DNA of 64,000 bases from Lysobacterales bacterium (GTDB lineage: Bacteria; Pseudomonadota; Gammaproteobacteria; Xanthomonadales; Xanthomonadaceae). Position 1 is the first letter of the stretch. Each line of letters starts with the position of its first letter. Where the stretch lies: the NCBI GenBank assembly GCA_019510195.1, contig JAEKKW010000057.1:1-64000 (forward strand), written 5' to 3'. Position numbers and translations under genes: made by a program. Under the pieces are notes generated by a model, which saw only the letters and a program-made list of their open reading frames with translations, was not told where the DNA came from and searched no databases. Of this stretch, positions 44,918 to 57,228 are shown piece after piece.

Positions 44918-47488
44918 TCAGCCCAGTGCCTTCAGGCGATACAGCGCTTCCAGCGCCTGCTTCGGCGTGAGTTCGTCGGGATCGATGCCGGCCAGCGCAT
45001 CGAGTGCCGCGGATCGCGGCGCGAACAGTCCGATCTGCTGCGGATTGTCGAGCACGGCGGCGGTCAGCGGTGCCTGCGCGGAGGTGTCGTCGCGGCCATG
45101 CCGTTCAAGTTCGGCGAGACGCGCGCGGGCATCGCGCACCACAGATTTCGGCAGGCCGGCGAGCGCGGCGACCTGCAGGCCGAAACTGCGGTTGGCCGGG
45201 CCGTCCTTCACCGAATGCATGAAGACCAGTGCATCGTCGTGCTCAACCGCGTCGAGATGCACGTTGGCGATGCCGCTGTCGGCTTGGGCGAGTGCGGTCA
45301 GTTCGAAGTAATGAGTAGCGAACAGGGTGAAGCTGCGATTGGTTTCGGCCAGATGACGCGCGCAGGCATCGGCGAGCGCCAGGCCATCGTAGGTCGAAGT
45401 GCCGCGGCCGATTTCATCCATCAGTACCAGCGATTGCGCGGTGGCGTGGTGGAGGATGTAGCTGGTTTCGCTCATCTCGACCATGAAGGTCGACTGGCCC
45501 TTGGCGAGATCGTCGCCGGCGCCGATGCGGGTGAGGATGCGGTCGACCGGCCCGATGCGCGCCGACGCTGCCGGAACGAAACTGCCGATGTTTGCCAGCA
45601 GGACGATCAGCGCGATCTGGCGCATGTAGGTACTCTTGCCGCCCATGTTGGGGCCGGTGATGACCAGCATGCGGCGATCGGGCGAGAGATCGATGTCATT
45701 CGGGGTGAATGGGTCCTCGCGCACGGCTTCGACGACCGGATGGCGGCCGCGTTCGATGTGGAGCTGCGGTGCATCGACCAGCTCCGGTGCGCGCCAGTCG
45801 AGCGCGTCGGCGCGTTCACCGAAACAGGCGAGCACATCGAGTTCCGACAACGCCGCGGCGCAGCGTTTCAATGGCTCGAGATCGACATTCAGTGCATCAA
45901 GCAGGCCGTCGTACAATTGTTTTTCGCGCGCCAGCGAACGTTCGCGCGCCGACAGCACCTTGTCCTCGAACGATTTCAATTCTTCGGTGATATAGCGTTC
46001 GGCATTGGCCAATGTCTGCCGGCGCGTGTAATGGACCGGCGCCTTCTCTGCCTGCACCTTGCCGAGTTCGATGTAATAGCCGTGCACGCGGTTGTAGCCG
46101 ACCTTGAGCGTGGCGATGCCGGTGGCTTCGCGTTCGCGCTGTTCGAGGTCGATCAGGAACTGGTCGGCATTGGTCGAGAGCGTGCGCAGTTCGTCGAGCT
46201 CGGCGTCGTGGCCTTCCGCGATCACGCCACCGTCGCGGGCGAGCAGCGGCGGCTGCGCGACGATGGCGGCCTTCAGCAATCGTGCGATGTCGTCATGTTG
46301 GCCAAGTTCAGTCGCAAGTGCCTGCAAGCGCGGTGAATCGAGGCCGGCAAGCAAGTCGGCGATCCGTGGCGTCAATGCGAGGCCATCACGGAGGGTGGAG
46401 AGATCGCGCGGGCGGGCGCTGCGGAGCGCGATGCGGGTGAGGATGCGTTCGAGATCGCCAAGGCCGCGGAAGGCCTCGCGCAGATCCTCCAGCTGTCCCG
46501 AACCCAACAGCGTCGTGACCGCATGCTGGCGTTCGCGCACGATGCCGTGGTCGCGCAGGGGGCGATGCAGCCAGCGCCGCAGCAGACGCCCGCCCATCGG
46601 CGCGATGGTGGAGTCGAGCACGCCGAGCAATGTGTTCCTGGTGTCGCCGTCGATGCGGGTATCGAGTTCGAGATGGCGGCGTGTCGCCGCGTTCATCGCG
46701 ATGGCGTCGTCGCCGGATTCAACCGCGATCGATGTGAGGTGCGGCAGCCGTTGCTTCTGCGTCTCCTCGACATAACCGAGCAATGCGCCAAGCGCGGCGA
46801 TCGCATGCGGCGCCTCCTCGATGCCATAGGCGCCGAGATCGTGCACGTTGAAGAAATCGATCAGCTTGCGGCGACCACTGTCGGCATCGAACAGCCACGG
46901 CGCGCGCTTGCGCACACCACCACGTTGCGTCACGTAATCCGGCCAGCCGTCCTCGTCGGCGATCAGCAATTCGGCGGGATCGAGTCGCGCCAGTTCCGCT
47001 TCAAGGGCATCGGCATCGCGCAGTTGCGCGGCCATCATCCGGCCACCGGCGAGATCGGCCCAAGCCAGGCCGTAACCATCGCGCCCACGCGCCACCGCCA
47101 TCAACAGGGTGTCGCGGCGATCCTGCAGCAGGGCTTCGTCAGTCACCGTCCCGGGCGTGACGATCCGGACCACCTTGCGTTCGACCAGTCCCTTCGACGT
47201 CGCCGGATCGCCGATCTGTTCGCAGATCGCCACCGATTCGCCGAGTGCGACCAGCCGCGCGAGATAGCCCTCGTAAGCATGCACCGGCACGCCCGCCATC
47301 GGGATCGGCTGGCCGGCGCTCTGGCCGCGCTGGGTCAGGGTAATGTCGAGCAATTTCGCTGCGCGGCGGGCATCGTCGTAGAACAGTTCGTAGAAATCGC
47401 CCATCCGGAACAGCAGCAACACGTCCGGATGTTCCGCCTTGGCGGCGAAGTACTGTTTCATCAGGGGCGTGTGCTCGGGTGCGGACAT
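44918..47488 (-). CDS. mutS: DNA mismatch repair protein MutS
   Basis: [57 protein letters not shown]. Confidence 0.98.
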   Translation of the reverse strand: MSAPEHTPLMKQYFAAKAEHPDVLLLFRMGDFYELFYDDARRAAKLLDITLTQRGQSAGQPIPMAGVPVHAYEGYLARLVALGESVAICEQIGDPATSKGLVERKVVRIVTPGTVTDEALLQDRRDTLLMAVARGRDGYGLAWADLAGGRMMAAQLRDADALEAELARLDPAELLIADEDGWPDYVTQRGGVRKRAPWLFDADSGRRKLIDFFNVHDLGAYGIEEAPHAIAALGALLGYVEETQKQRLPHLTSIAVESGDDAIAMNAATRRHLELDTRIDGDTRNTLLGVLDSTIAPMGGRLLRRWLHRPLRDHGIVRERQHAVTTLLGSGQLEDLREAFRGLGDLERILTRIALRSARPRDLSTLRDGLALTPRIADLLAGLDSPRLQALATELGQHDDIARLLKAAIVAQPPLLARDGGVIAEGHDAELDELRTLSTNADQFLIDLEQREREATGIATLKVGYNRVHGYYIELGKVQAEKAPVHYTRRQTLANAERYITEELKSFEDKVLSARERSLAREKQLYDGLLDALNVDLEPLKRCAAALSELDVLACFGERADALDWRAPELVDAPQLHIERGRHPVVEAVREDPFTPNDIDLSPDRRMLVITGPNMGGKSTYMRQIALIVLLANIGSFVPAASARIGPVDRILTRIGAGDDLAKGQSTFMVEMSETSYILHHATAQSLVLMDEIGRGTSTYDGLALADACARHLAETNRSFTLFATHYFELTALAQADSGIANVHLDAVEHDDALVFMHSVKDGPANRSFGLQVAALAGLPKSVVRDARARLAELERHGRDDTSAQAPLTAAVLDNPQQIGLFAPRSAALDALAGIDPDELTPKQALEALYRLKALG

Positions 47489-47528
47489 GTGGTGCGGGCG
47501 ATGGGCGTGATCGGCTCGGTCACGCATT

Positions 47529-48044
47529 ATGATTGGTCTTGCCATGTCCGACATCCCTTCCGACACCGAACTCCAGCGCCTCATCCATGAAGTTGCCGCC
47601 TGGCTGCAGGCGCGCCGATTGACGCTGGTCACCGCGGAAAGCTGCACCGGCGGCTGGATCGCCAAACTCGCCACCGATGTCGCGGGATCGTCGTCGTGGT
47701 TCGATTGCGGGATGGTCGCCTACAGCTACGAGGCCAAGCAGGGGCTGCTCGGCGTGCGTTCGCAGACGCTGGAGCAACAGGGCGCGGTCAGCCGCGAATG
47801 CGTGACCGAGATGGTATCCGGGGCATTGATCCATTCCGGCGCCAATATCGCGGTGGCGGTCACCGGCATCGCCGGTCCCGGGGGCGGCAGCCACGACAAG
47901 CCGGTCGGCACGGTATGGGTTGGCTGGAAACGTCGTGGTGGTTACGCGCGCGCCGATGTCTTCCACTTCGATGGCGATCGCGATGCCGTGCGCCGGCAGA
48001 CGGTGGCGATGGCCTTGCGCGGCTTGATGGACGAAGCGGGCTAG
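47529..48044 (+). CDS. pncC: CinA C-terminal family / nicotinamide-nucleotide amidase
   Basis: [45 protein letters not shown]. Start may be 47544. Confidence 0.93.
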   Translation: MIGLAMSDIPSDTELQRLIHEVAAWLQARRLTLVTAESCTGGWIAKLATDVAGSSSWFDCGMVAYSYEAKQGLLGVRSQTLEQQGAVSRECVTEMVSGALIHSGANIAVAVTGIAGPGGGSHDKPVGTVWVGWKRRGGYARADVFHFDGDRDAVRRQTVAMALRGLMDEAG

Positions 48045-48283
48045 CCGATCACGCCATCGACGTAGAACCACTGGCTGTCTTCGCGGACGAAGCGGCTGCG
48101 CTCGTGGAGGTCGCGGCGGGCACCGTTCTCCAGGCAGCGTGCCTGGAATTCCACCTCGGCATGATCGTCATCGATCACGCGATGCCCGATCACCTTCAAT
48201 CGCAGCCATTTCAGCTTGGCGCCCGGCTCCAGCAATGGCGGTTGCGGCCGCGCCGACGAATGCCAGCTCGACAAAAGATAGTC
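48041..48283 (-). pseudogene. YchJ-family (UPF0225) fragment, N-terminal part missing
   Basis: Reading frame DYLLSSWHSSARP...KWLRLKVI...AEVEFQARCLENGARRDLHERSRFVREDSQWFYVDG matches the C-terminal half of YchJ; an in-frame TAA precedes it and lexA starts immediately beyond. Confidence 0.7.
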
Positions 48284-48292
48284 TTATTACTA
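48278..48292. promoter_or_regulatory. LexA operator (SOS box) upstream of lexA
   Basis: ATAG-TCTTAT-TACTA, one mismatch to the Xylella/Xanthomonas LexA motif TTAG-N6-TACTA. Confidence 0.7.
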
Positions 48293-48297
48293 CTCAC

Positions 48298-48948
48298 ATG
48301 AGCCAGTCAGACCTCAGCCAGACCCAGCAGGCGATCCTCGACTTCATCGCAGAGCGCATCGAAGTGGATGGAGTGGCGCCGGCCCAGACCGAGATCGCCC
48401 GCGCCTTCGGCTTCAAGGGCGTGCGCGCCGCCCAGTACCACCTGGAAGCCCTGGAGGCTGCCGGTGCGATCGCCCGATCGCCGGGCAAGGCCCGCAGCCT
48501 GAAACTCCTGCGGCCGCCGAGCCGGATGCAGGCTGCACTCGATCTCGAGAGCTTGAACGAGGACGCGATGCGCCTGCCGATCCTCGGCCAGGTCGCGGCC
48601 GGCGTGCCGATTGGCGCAGACATCGGCTCCGACAGTTACGTGGTGCTGGATCGCGTGTTCTTCTCGCCCAAGCCCGACTATCTGTTGCGGGTGAAAGGCG
48701 ATTCGATGCGCGACGAAGGCATCTTCGACGGCGACCTGATCGGCGTCCATCGCACCAATGACGCCCGCAATGGCCAGATCGTGGTCGCCCGCATCGACGA
48801 GGAGATCACCGTCAAGCTGTTCCGCAACGGTCGCGATGGTATCCGCCTATTGCCGCGCAATCCCGATTACGCGCCGATCGAAGTGATGCCGGGCCAGGAA
48901 TTCGCCATCGAAGGCCTGTATTGCGGCCTGATCCGGCCGAGCGTATGA
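48298..48948 (+). CDS. lexA: SOS repressor LexA
   Basis: N-terminal wHTH ([26 protein letters not shown]), cleavage site VAAG, catalytic GDSMRDEGI and [12 protein letters not shown]. Confidence 0.96.
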   Translation: MSQSDLSQTQQAILDFIAERIEVDGVAPAQTEIARAFGFKGVRAAQYHLEALEAAGAIARSPGKARSLKLLRPPSRMQAALDLESLNEDAMRLPILGQVAAGVPIGADIGSDSYVVLDRVFFSPKPDYLLRVKGDSMRDEGIFDGDLIGVHRTNDARNGQIVVARIDEEITVKLFRNGRDGIRLLPRNPDYAPIEVMPGQEFAIEGLYCGLIRPSV

Positions 48949-49111
48949 CGAGGCGTTTCCCCACGACGACCCGGGCAGTGCGCCGCTGTGGCATGGCCGG
49001 TTCAGCCGTCAGTCTGGATATGGAATCAGCCGTCGCAGCCCGTGCGATCACCAACCGCGACACTGTTTCCAACACGCGAAGACACAATCAATCTTGAAGA
49101 GGAAGACCACG

Positions 49112-50136
<1,025 letters not shown>

Positions 50137-50137
<1 letters not shown>

Positions 50138-50658
50138 TGTCCGAGCGGGACGACGCTTTCGGGGCGGCGGCGGGCGGAGCTTCCTCGCGCCCCCGCCGCC
50201 GCACCCGGCCTGAACCGAGCCCGGCGCAACGTGCGCTCGGGCTGTTGGTCCGACGCGAGCATTCCCGCAAGGAGTTGTTGCAGAAGCTGACGATTCGCGG
50301 AGTTTCGACCGCCGACGCCGATGTGGCCGTGGCGAGAATGGTTGCCGAAGGCTGGCAGGACGATGGCCGTTTCGCCGATTCATTGGTGCGCAGTCGTGCC
50401 ATGTCGGGTTACGGACCGCGACGGATCCGTGCCGAGCTGGAAACACACGGACTGGCCGCGGAAGCGGTGGTCGCTGCGATGGAAGGATCCGATGCGGACT
50501 GGGCCCGGCAAGCCCGCGATCTTGTCCGTCGCCGTCATCCGCAGGTACTTGCGAACGATCGCGCAGCCCAGCGCAAGGCTGCGGATTTTCTCCTTCGACG
50601 CGGCTATACGATGGACCAAGTCCGGGCGGCGACCCGGTTCGATCCCGACGACCCCTGA
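50137..50658 (+). CDS. recX: Regulatory protein RecX
   Basis: [35 protein letters not shown]; immediately downstream of recA. Confidence 0.93.
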
Positions 50659-50775
50659 TTCCGGGCGGCTCGTGGCCCGTGCAGGGCGGTGCTGATACCC
50701 TAGTCGGCCCGTTGGTCCGCCTGTTTCGCCCACATCTCGTCGGCATCGCGGGTCATCCGTCCCGATCCAGATGCC

Positions 50776-53409
50776 ATGAAGACCACTGCCGACATCCGCC
50801 GCGATTTCCTTGATTTCTTTGCGTCGAAGGGCCACACCATCGTGCCCTCGGCATCGCTGGTCCCTGCCAACGATCCCACCCTGCTGTTCACCAACTCCGG
50901 CATGGTGCAGTTCAAGGACGTCTTCCTCGGCGCGGAAAAGCGCAGCTATTCGCGTTGCGCAGACGTGCAGCGCTGCCTGCGCGCCGGCGGCAAGCACAAC
51001 GATCTCGACGCCGTCGGTTACACCGCGCGCCACCACACCTTCTTCGAAATGCTGGGCAACTGGTCGTTCGGCGATTACTTCAAGAAGGAAGCGATCGCGT
51101 GGGCGTGGGAACTGCTCACCACCGTCTGGAAGCTGCCGGCCGAGCGCCTGCTGGTCACCGTCTACCACAACGACGAAGAAGCCTTCGGCATCTGGCGCGA
51201 CGTGATCGGCTTGCCGGAATCGCGCATCGTCCGCATCGGAGACAACAAGGGCGCGCCGTATGCGTCGGACAATTTCTGGCAGATGGCCGACACCGGCCCC
51301 TGCGGTCCCTGCACCGAGATCTTCTACGACCACGGCGAACACATCGCCGGTGGCCCGCCGGGATCGCCCGACGAGGACGGCGACCGTTTCATCGAAATCT
51401 GGAACCTGGTGTTCATGCAGTTCGATCGCCAGGTCGACGGCACCCTTGTGCCGCTGCCGGCGCCTTGCGTCGATACCGGCATGGGCCTCGAGCGCCTCAC
51501 CGCCGTGCTCCAGCACGTCCACAGCAATTACGAGATCGACCTGTTCCAGGCGTTGATCAAGCGCGCTTCCGAATTGACGAACACCGGCGATCTCGACAAC
51601 AAGTCGCTGCGGGTGATTGCCGACCACATCCGCGCATCGAGTTTTTTGATCGCCGATGGCGTGCTGCCGTCGAATGAGGGCCGCGGCTACGTGTTGCGCC
51701 GGATCATCCGTCGTGCCCTGCGCCATGGCTGGATGCTGGGCATGAAGGACAGCTTCTTCCACAAGCTGGCGCCGACGCTCGATGCATTGATGGGCGAGGC
51801 CTATCCGGTACTGCGCGAGAACATCGCGACCATCGAGCGCGCCTTGCGTGCCGAGGAAGAACGTTTCGCCGAGACGCTCGACTCCGGCATGCGCATCTTC
51901 AACGACGTCGCCGGCCGTGCCGATGGCGTGATTCGTGGCGAGGACGCCTTCCGCCTCTACGATACCTATGGCTTCCCGCTCGATCTCACCCAGGACATGG
52001 CGCGCGAACGCGACATGTCGGTCGATGTCGACGGCTTCAACGCCGCGATGGATGAGCAGAAGCGCAAGGCGCGCGAAGGCGGCAAGTTCGGCGGCGGACT
52101 GGTGTTGCCGGCGGAACTGGCGTCGCAAATCGCGCCGACGGTCTTCCTTGGCTATGACCATCTCGATGGCAATGATCTGCAGGTCGTCGCGCTGCTGCAG
52201 GACGGCAAGCCGGTCGATCGCGCGGTGCCGGGCGAGGTGGTGGCGATCCTCGATCGCACGCCGTTCTATGCCGAATCCGGTGGCCAGGTCGGTGATACCG
52301 GCGTGCTCACCAGCGCGAATGGCGACATGATCGTCGCCGATACCCGCAAGCTCGCCGGCCAGTTCCATGCCCATGCCGGCGAACTGCGTTCGGGTGAATT
52401 GAAAGTGGGTGATCGCCTGCGCGGACAGGTCGACATCAGCCGCCGGACCTCGACCGTGCTCAACCACACCGCGACGCACCTGCTGCACGCGGCGTTGCGC
52501 CAGTTGCTGGGCACGCACGTCCAGCAGAAGGGCTCGCTGGTGGCGCCGGGTCGTTTGCGTTTCGATTTCTCGCACTTCCAGCCGATGACGGCCGCTGAAG
52601 TCGCGGAGATCGAGCGCCGCGTCAATGCCGAGATCCGCGCCAACCATGAAGGCGAAGTGCGCCAGATGGCGATGCAGGAGGCGCTCGACTTCGGTGCGAT
52701 GGCGCTGTTCGGCGAGAAATACGGCGAGCAGGTGCGCGTGCTCAAGTTCGGCGACGGTTCGATCGAACTATGCGGCGGTACCCACGTGCGCCGCACAGGC
52801 GACATCGGCCTGTTCAAGATCGTGTCCGAAGGTGGTGTCTCCGCTGGCGTGCGACGCATCGAGGCGGTGACCGGGCAGTCGGCGCTGGATCATGTCGTGG
52901 AAGAGGAGCATCGCCTCGCCGAGGCCGCGCACCTGCTGGGCGGCACCACTGGTGATGTCGCCGACAAGATCCGTGGCCTGATCGATCGCCAGCGCAAGGC
53001 CGAGCGCGAACTGGAATCGCTCAAGGCCAAGGCGGCCTCAGGTGCCGCAGGCGATCTCGTCGCGCAGGCAGTGGCGATCCCGGGCGGCAAACTGCTGGCC
53101 GCGCGCGTCGAGGGCTTCGATGCCAAGGCCTTGCGCGATGCCGTCGATCGCCTCAAGCAGCAGCTCGGCGATGCCGCGATCCTGCTGGCGGGCGCCGACG
53201 GGCAGGGCAAGGTCGCGCTGGTCGCGGGTGTCAGCGGCGGCCTGCAGGGCCGGATCAAGGCGGGTGACTTGCTTTCGCATGTGGCGACGCAGATCAATGG
53301 CCGTGGCGGCGGTCGTCCCGACATGGCCCAGGGCGGCGGTGACGACGTGGCCGGTTTGCCGGCGATTCTCACCAATCTGCTGGAATGGGTCGCTCTGAAG
53401 GCGGCCTGA
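50776..53409 (+). CDS. alaS: Alanyl-tRNA synthetase
   Basis: [39 protein letters not shown]-terminal DHHA1 domain. Confidence 0.98.
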   Translation: MKTTADIRRDFLDFFASKGHTIVPSASLVPANDPTLLFTNSGMVQFKDVFLGAEKRSYSRCADVQRCLRAGGKHNDLDAVGYTARHHTFFEMLGNWSFGDYFKKEAIAWAWELLTTVWKLPAERLLVTVYHNDEEAFGIWRDVIGLPESRIVRIGDNKGAPYASDNFWQMADTGPCGPCTEIFYDHGEHIAGGPPGSPDEDGDRFIEIWNLVFMQFDRQVDGTLVPLPAPCVDTGMGLERLTAVLQHVHSNYEIDLFQALIKRASELTNTGDLDNKSLRVIADHIRASSFLIADGVLPSNEGRGYVLRRIIRRALRHGWMLGMKDSFFHKLAPTLDALMGEAYPVLRENIATIERALRAEEERFAETLDSGMRIFNDVAGRADGVIRGEDAFRLYDTYGFPLDLTQDMARERDMSVDVDGFNAAMDEQKRKAREGGKFGGGLVLPAELASQIAPTVFLGYDHLDGNDLQVVALLQDGKPVDRAVPGEVVAILDRTPFYAESGGQVGDTGVLTSANGDMIVADTRKLAGQFHAHAGELRSGELKVGDRLRGQVDISRRTSTVLNHTATHLLHAALRQLLGTHVQQKGSLVAPGRLRFDFSHFQPMTAAEVAEIERRVNAEIRANHEGEVRQMAMQEALDFGAMALFGEKYGEQVRVLKFGDGSIELCGGTHVRRTGDIGLFKIVSEGGVSAGVRRIEAVTGQSALDHVVEEEHRLAEAAHLLGGTTGDVADKIRGLIDRQRKAERELESLKAKAASGAAGDLVAQAVAIPGGKLLAARVEGFDAKALRDAVDRLKQQLGDAAILLAGADGQGKVALVAGVSGGLQGRIKAGDLLSHVATQINGRGGGRPDMAQGGGDDVAGLPAILTNLLEWVALKAA

Positions 53410-53481
53410 AGGCCAATCGGCAATTCAGCTGCGACAGGGGGCTGATCTGTTGGGATTTATGTGATTAGAATGTGTACTTTG

Positions 53482-53499
53482 CTGAACTCCTCAGTTCAG
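53482..53499 (+). other. Hairpin in csrA 5' leader
   Basis: CTGAACT-CCTC-AGTTCAG perfect 7-bp stem. Confidence 0.5.
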
Positions 53500-53536
53500 C
53501 CGGTACCCCCCGACCGAATTTTGGAGAGTTGTCTCG

Positions 53537-53728
53537 ATGTTGATTTTGACCCGCAGAGTCGGGGAAACCCTGATGATTGGAGACTCGGTGACCGTGACGG
53601 TCTTGGGCGTCAAGGGAAACCAGGTGCGAATCGGCATCACCGCGCCGAAGGATGTCGCGGTGCATCGCGAAGAGATCTACCAGAAGATCCAGAAAGACGA
53701 CGACGCACCCGTCGATAACGAGGCATAA
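53537..53728 (+). CDS. csrA: Carbon storage regulator CsrA
   Basis: [51 protein letters not shown]. Confidence 0.98.
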   Translation: MLILTRRVGETLMIGDSVTVTVLGVKGNQVRIGITAPKDVAVHREEIYQKIQKDDDAPVDNEA

Positions 53729-53742
53729 ATCGGTCCGCGCGG

Positions 53743-53771
53743 TTTACGCGAACCGCCTGCGACGGTATCCT
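53743..53771 (+). promoter_or_regulatory. Putative promoter for tRNA-Ser
   Basis: TTTACG, 17 bp, TATCCT. Confidence 0.45.
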
Positions 53772-53805
53772 AGCGGCCCGGCTGCAAGTCGGATCCAGCA
53801 TTCCC

Positions 53806-53898
53806 GGAAACGTGCCCGAGAGGCCGAAGGGGCTCCCCTGCTAAGGGAGTATGGGGTCAAAAGCTCCATCGAGGGTTCGAATCCCTCCGTTTCCGCCA
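53806..53898 (+). tRNA. tRNA-Ser (GCT)
   Basis: Acceptor GGAAACG/CGTTTCC, anticodon loop CTGCTAA, long variable arm, T-arm GGTTCGAATCC, encoded CCA. Confidence 0.95.
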
Positions 53899-53935
53899 GT
53901 TCCTGCGCCATGTCAGTACTCCGGAGGGATTCGGA

Positions 53936-54733
53936 ATGACGACTGATCCGTTTGCACTGTTCAAGGCCTCCCAGCGCGAAGCATGGGCGATCTTCGCCCC
54001 CACTGCCGTCTTCACCACGCCATGCGCGGCTGCGCTGATCGAATTTGCCGAAGTGCGCGCGGGCGAGAACGTGCTTGACGTCGGGTGCGGGACTGGCGTG
54101 GTTGCCATCACGGCGGCGCAGGCCGGGGCGCGCGCAAAGGGGCTCGATCTGTCGCCGGTACTGCTCGCGGATGCGCGCAGGAACGCCGCGCTGATCAATG
54201 CCGATATCGAATTCATCGAGGGCGATGCCGAAGCACTGCCGTACCCGGATGCATCGTTCGATGTGGTGCTGAGCCAGTTCGGGCACATGTTCGCGCCGCG
54301 CCCGGACATCGCGATTGCGGAAATGCTGCGCGTCCTGAAGAAGGGTGGGCGCATCGCGTTCTCGACATGGCCGCCGGAGTTGATGGTCGGCAAACTCTTT
54401 GCGCTGGTCGCCAGCTACTTGCCACCACCACCCGGTGCGGCGGCGCCGCCCCTGTGGGGGGATCCCGCCGTGATCATCCACCGGCTGGGAGATGCGGTCG
54501 AAAACATCGAATTCCAACGCGACGAGATGCGCTTCGCGACGCTGAGTCCGCGGCATTACGTGGCAACGATGGAACTGACGATCGGGCCGGTGGCGAAACT
54601 GGTGTCCGCGCTCGCGGACGATCCGGCGCGGCTGGACCAATTTCGCGGCGAGCTGGCGAAACTGGTCGAGACGTATTTCGCGCGCAACATCGTCCGCCAG
54701 TCGTTCCTGATGACGCGCGCAACCAGGGTCTGA
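53936..54733 (+). CDS. Class I SAM-dependent methyltransferase
   Basis: ENVLDVGCGTGVVAITAAQAGA; DASFDVVLSQFGHMF. Confidence 0.9.
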   Translation: MTTDPFALFKASQREAWAIFAPTAVFTTPCAAALIEFAEVRAGENVLDVGCGTGVVAITAAQAGARAKGLDLSPVLLADARRNAALINADIEFIEGDAEALPYPDASFDVVLSQFGHMFAPRPDIAIAEMLRVLKKGGRIAFSTWPPELMVGKLFALVASYLPPPPGAAAPPLWGDPAVIIHRLGDAVENIEFQRDEMRFATLSPRHYVATMELTIGPVAKLVSALADDPARLDQFRGELAKLVETYFARNIVRQSFLMTRATRV

Positions 54734-54737
54734 TCGG

Positions 54738-56108
54738 TCAGTCGCGACGCGGCATCACGTGCTGCAACGCCAGCATGATGTCGATGAAGTCGCGCCGGGC
54801 ATCGGCGCGCAGCGGTTCCAGTGGCGTCACCGAAACCCCGTCGAGCGGCCAGGGCCTCGGCTTGCCGTCGGCATCGTTGATGCGCACGCCAGGCGTGTCA
54901 TGGATGACATATGCATGGCCGTCGAGATGGCCGATCACCATCATCACGTGTCCGGGAATGAAGATCAGGTCGCCGACCTGCGCACGTGCGATTGCGGCGA
55001 GGCGTTGCGCACGCGTGGAGTGGTCGTCGAAGCGTTGCGTCTGCAGCACCGGCGAATCGCGCTGGTCACCGGTATTGCGCGCCAGCTGCACGCCGAGGCT
55101 GCGATAGACATCGGAAACGAAACCGCTGCAATCGCGGGTGCCATCGGCATGGCCCCAGCCATAGGGTTCGCCGAGCAGGCGGAAGGCCTGGTCGAGCAGG
55201 TTGCGCTCGCTGTAGGGCAGCGCGCCGGCCACGGTGCTGCCGGCCGGGAGTTCGATGTCGCGTTGGGTCAGGCGGCAATTGTCACCGCAGGTCGGAAGCA
55301 CGGCCTTGCCGTTGGCGATGGCGACCGGCGTACTCATGTCGAGCTGGCGACCATCCGCAAGTAGGCGCGGCACGATCACGCGATTCGTGGCATTGCGCGC
55401 GAATGCCAATACCTCTGCCTGCGAGGCGTAAGCCAACGGTTCGCGAGGCATCCAGGCCTTGTAGGTCGGACTGACGACGAACAGCCAGCGGCCATCGCGG
55501 CTGGCGTGCAGCACGGCGACCGGCGTGCCCGGGAACAGAGCGGTTTCCTGGAAGCGGTCGATGCGTTCGCGGATGCCCTGTGCATTGCGGAAGACGCGGG
55601 TGTCGGTGGGGAAAGTGCGCAGATCGGCGCGCTGGGTGACGATCGCCCAGCGCACTTCCACCTGCGCCGGAATGTCGTCGAGGGCACGGCTGGCCATCCA
55701 CGCATCGATCTGGCTGTCGTCGATCGCGCTGCCGTCCTTGCCGAGCAAGCCTGACGGACGCTTGGCGAGCTGTCCGATCCAGCCGCGCACGCGGCTTCCG
55801 TCCATCGTCGCCGGAAAGGCGTCGAGGCGATTGAAGGTGGGGTCGCGCCGGAACTGTTCGGCATCGAGCGCGGCGACCTGCGCGGCATCAAGGCGGATGC
55901 GGTCGGCATCGGCACTGCGTGCCAGCCAGTAGTCCGCATGCAATTGTTGCGGTGAAACGCCGGGAATCCGCAATCCCGCGCTGCCGTTGCGCGGTGCGGC
56001 AACGGTTGCGGATTGCGGTGGTGGCGTCGTGGATGCAGGTGTCTGCGTCGCGCAGGCAGCCAGCAGCGCGGCGATCGATCCGGCAATGATGAACCGAGGG
56101 CTACGCAT
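54738..56108 (-). CDS. NlpC/P60-family C40 peptidase with SH3 domains, lipoprotein
   Basis: ALLAACATQ lipobox; GEPYGWGHADGTRDCSGFVSDVYRSLGV; RAQVGDLIFIPGHVMMVIGHLDGHAYVIHDT. Confidence 0.88.
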   Translation of the reverse strand: MRSPRFIIAGSIAALLAACATQTPASTTPPPQSATVAAPRNGSAGLRIPGVSPQQLHADYWLARSADADRIRLDAAQVAALDAEQFRRDPTFNRLDAFPATMDGSRVRGWIGQLAKRPSGLLGKDGSAIDDSQIDAWMASRALDDIPAQVEVRWAIVTQRADLRTFPTDTRVFRNAQGIRERIDRFQETALFPGTPVAVLHASRDGRWLFVVSPTYKAWMPREPLAYASQAEVLAFARNATNRVIVPRLLADGRQLDMSTPVAIANGKAVLPTCGDNCRLTQRDIELPAGSTVAGALPYSERNLLDQAFRLLGEPYGWGHADGTRDCSGFVSDVYRSLGVQLARNTGDQRDSPVLQTQRFDDHSTRAQRLAAIARAQVGDLIFIPGHVMMVIGHLDGHAYVIHDTPGVRINDADGKPRPWPLDGVSVTPLEPLRADARRDFIDIMLALQHVMPRRD

Positions 56109-57210
56109 CCGCGGTCTCCGTCGTCAAGCCAATCAGCGCGTCGAGCTCATGGCGGCGCCATGCGCTCACCGTTTCCGGCCACGCGCGGTTGTCCTGCCAT
56201 GCCTGCAGGATGCGACGCGATGCCAGCACGCCTTCGGGCAATCCCAGTTCGCTGCCGCGTTTCGCCACGGCCGTCTGCATCGTCTGCAACTGCTTGCGAT
56301 CGCGGTTGCGATCGTCGATTACCAGCGGCATGTCGACTTCGTCGGCAACGGCTGTGGACAGCGCCTGGGTGATGGCGTCGACCAGCGATTGCGGCGCTTT
56401 CGGCGTGCGCGCCAGCAGTGCAGAGACGGTTTCGCGATCGACCGGATCGATGCGGGCGAGTTCGATCGCCAGTTCCGGCGCGATCACCCAGTTGCGCGGC
56501 AGGTCGCGCTCCACCGCCCGGCGATCGCGCCAGCGCAGCAGGCGCAGCAATCGCGTTTGCGCGGGACGATCGAGCACCTGCGCGGCACGCACGCCGAGAT
56601 GCGGCCATGGATCGGCACGATGCACGCGCGCAAGATCGATCGCCAGTGCGCAATCCTGTTCCAGCCATTCCTGGCGGCCGAGTTCGCGCAGGCGTGTGTT
56701 CAGGAAGTCATGCAATGCGAACAGGTGGCGGACATCGTCGGCGGCATATTCGCGCTGGGCCGGCGTCAACGGCCGCTGCAGCCAGTCGGTGCGGGTTTCA
56801 CCCTTGGCCAGTTCGACACCGGTGATCTCGCGAACCAGCGCCTGGTAGCCGAGCCCCGCCCCCATGCCTGCAAGCGCGGCGGCGGTCTGGGTATCGAACA
56901 GCGGCGCCGGCAGCGCACCGCAGGCTTGGCGCAGCGCGATGAGGTCTTCGCCGGCGCTGTGCATGACCTTGAGGATCGAGGCATCGTCCAGCCATTCACG
57001 CAGGGCCTCCGGAATGCCGTGAATGCGTGGATCGACCAGCAGGATGCGTGTCGGCGTGGCGATCTGCACCAGCGCCAGCACGGGCCAGTAGGTGCGTTCG
57101 CGGATGAATTCGGTATCGATGCCGATGCGCGTGCCCGCTTCGTTGCGGAGCGCACTCAGAATTGCGGGATCCCGGATCCATTCCGCGACCGGTGCGTGTG
57201 TTTCGGTCAT
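56101..57210 (-). CDS. rnd: Ribonuclease D
   Basis: IGIDTEFIRERTYWPVLALVQIATPTRILLVDP; TDWLQRPLTPAQREYAADDVRHL; HRDC domain. Confidence 0.95.
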   Translation of the reverse strand: MTETHAPVAEWIRDPAILSALRNEAGTRIGIDTEFIRERTYWPVLALVQIATPTRILLVDPRIHGIPEALREWLDDASILKVMHSAGEDLIALRQACGALPAPLFDTQTAAALAGMGAGLGYQALVREITGVELAKGETRTDWLQRPLTPAQREYAADDVRHLFALHDFLNTRLRELGRQEWLEQDCALAIDLARVHRADPWPHLGVRAAQVLDRPAQTRLLRLLRWRDRRAVERDLPRNWVIAPELAIELARIDPVDRETVSALLARTPKAPQSLVDAITQALSTAVADEVDMPLVIDDRNRDRKQLQTMQTAVAKRGSELGLPEGVLASRRILQAWQDNRAWPETVSAWRRHELDALIGLTTETADA

Positions 57211-57228
57211 TGGGCGACAATAGCCGAA

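Noticed and set aside
50380-52647. 755-aa minus-strand ORF opposite alaS
   Set aside because: Antisense shadow of a conserved gene in high-GC DNA.
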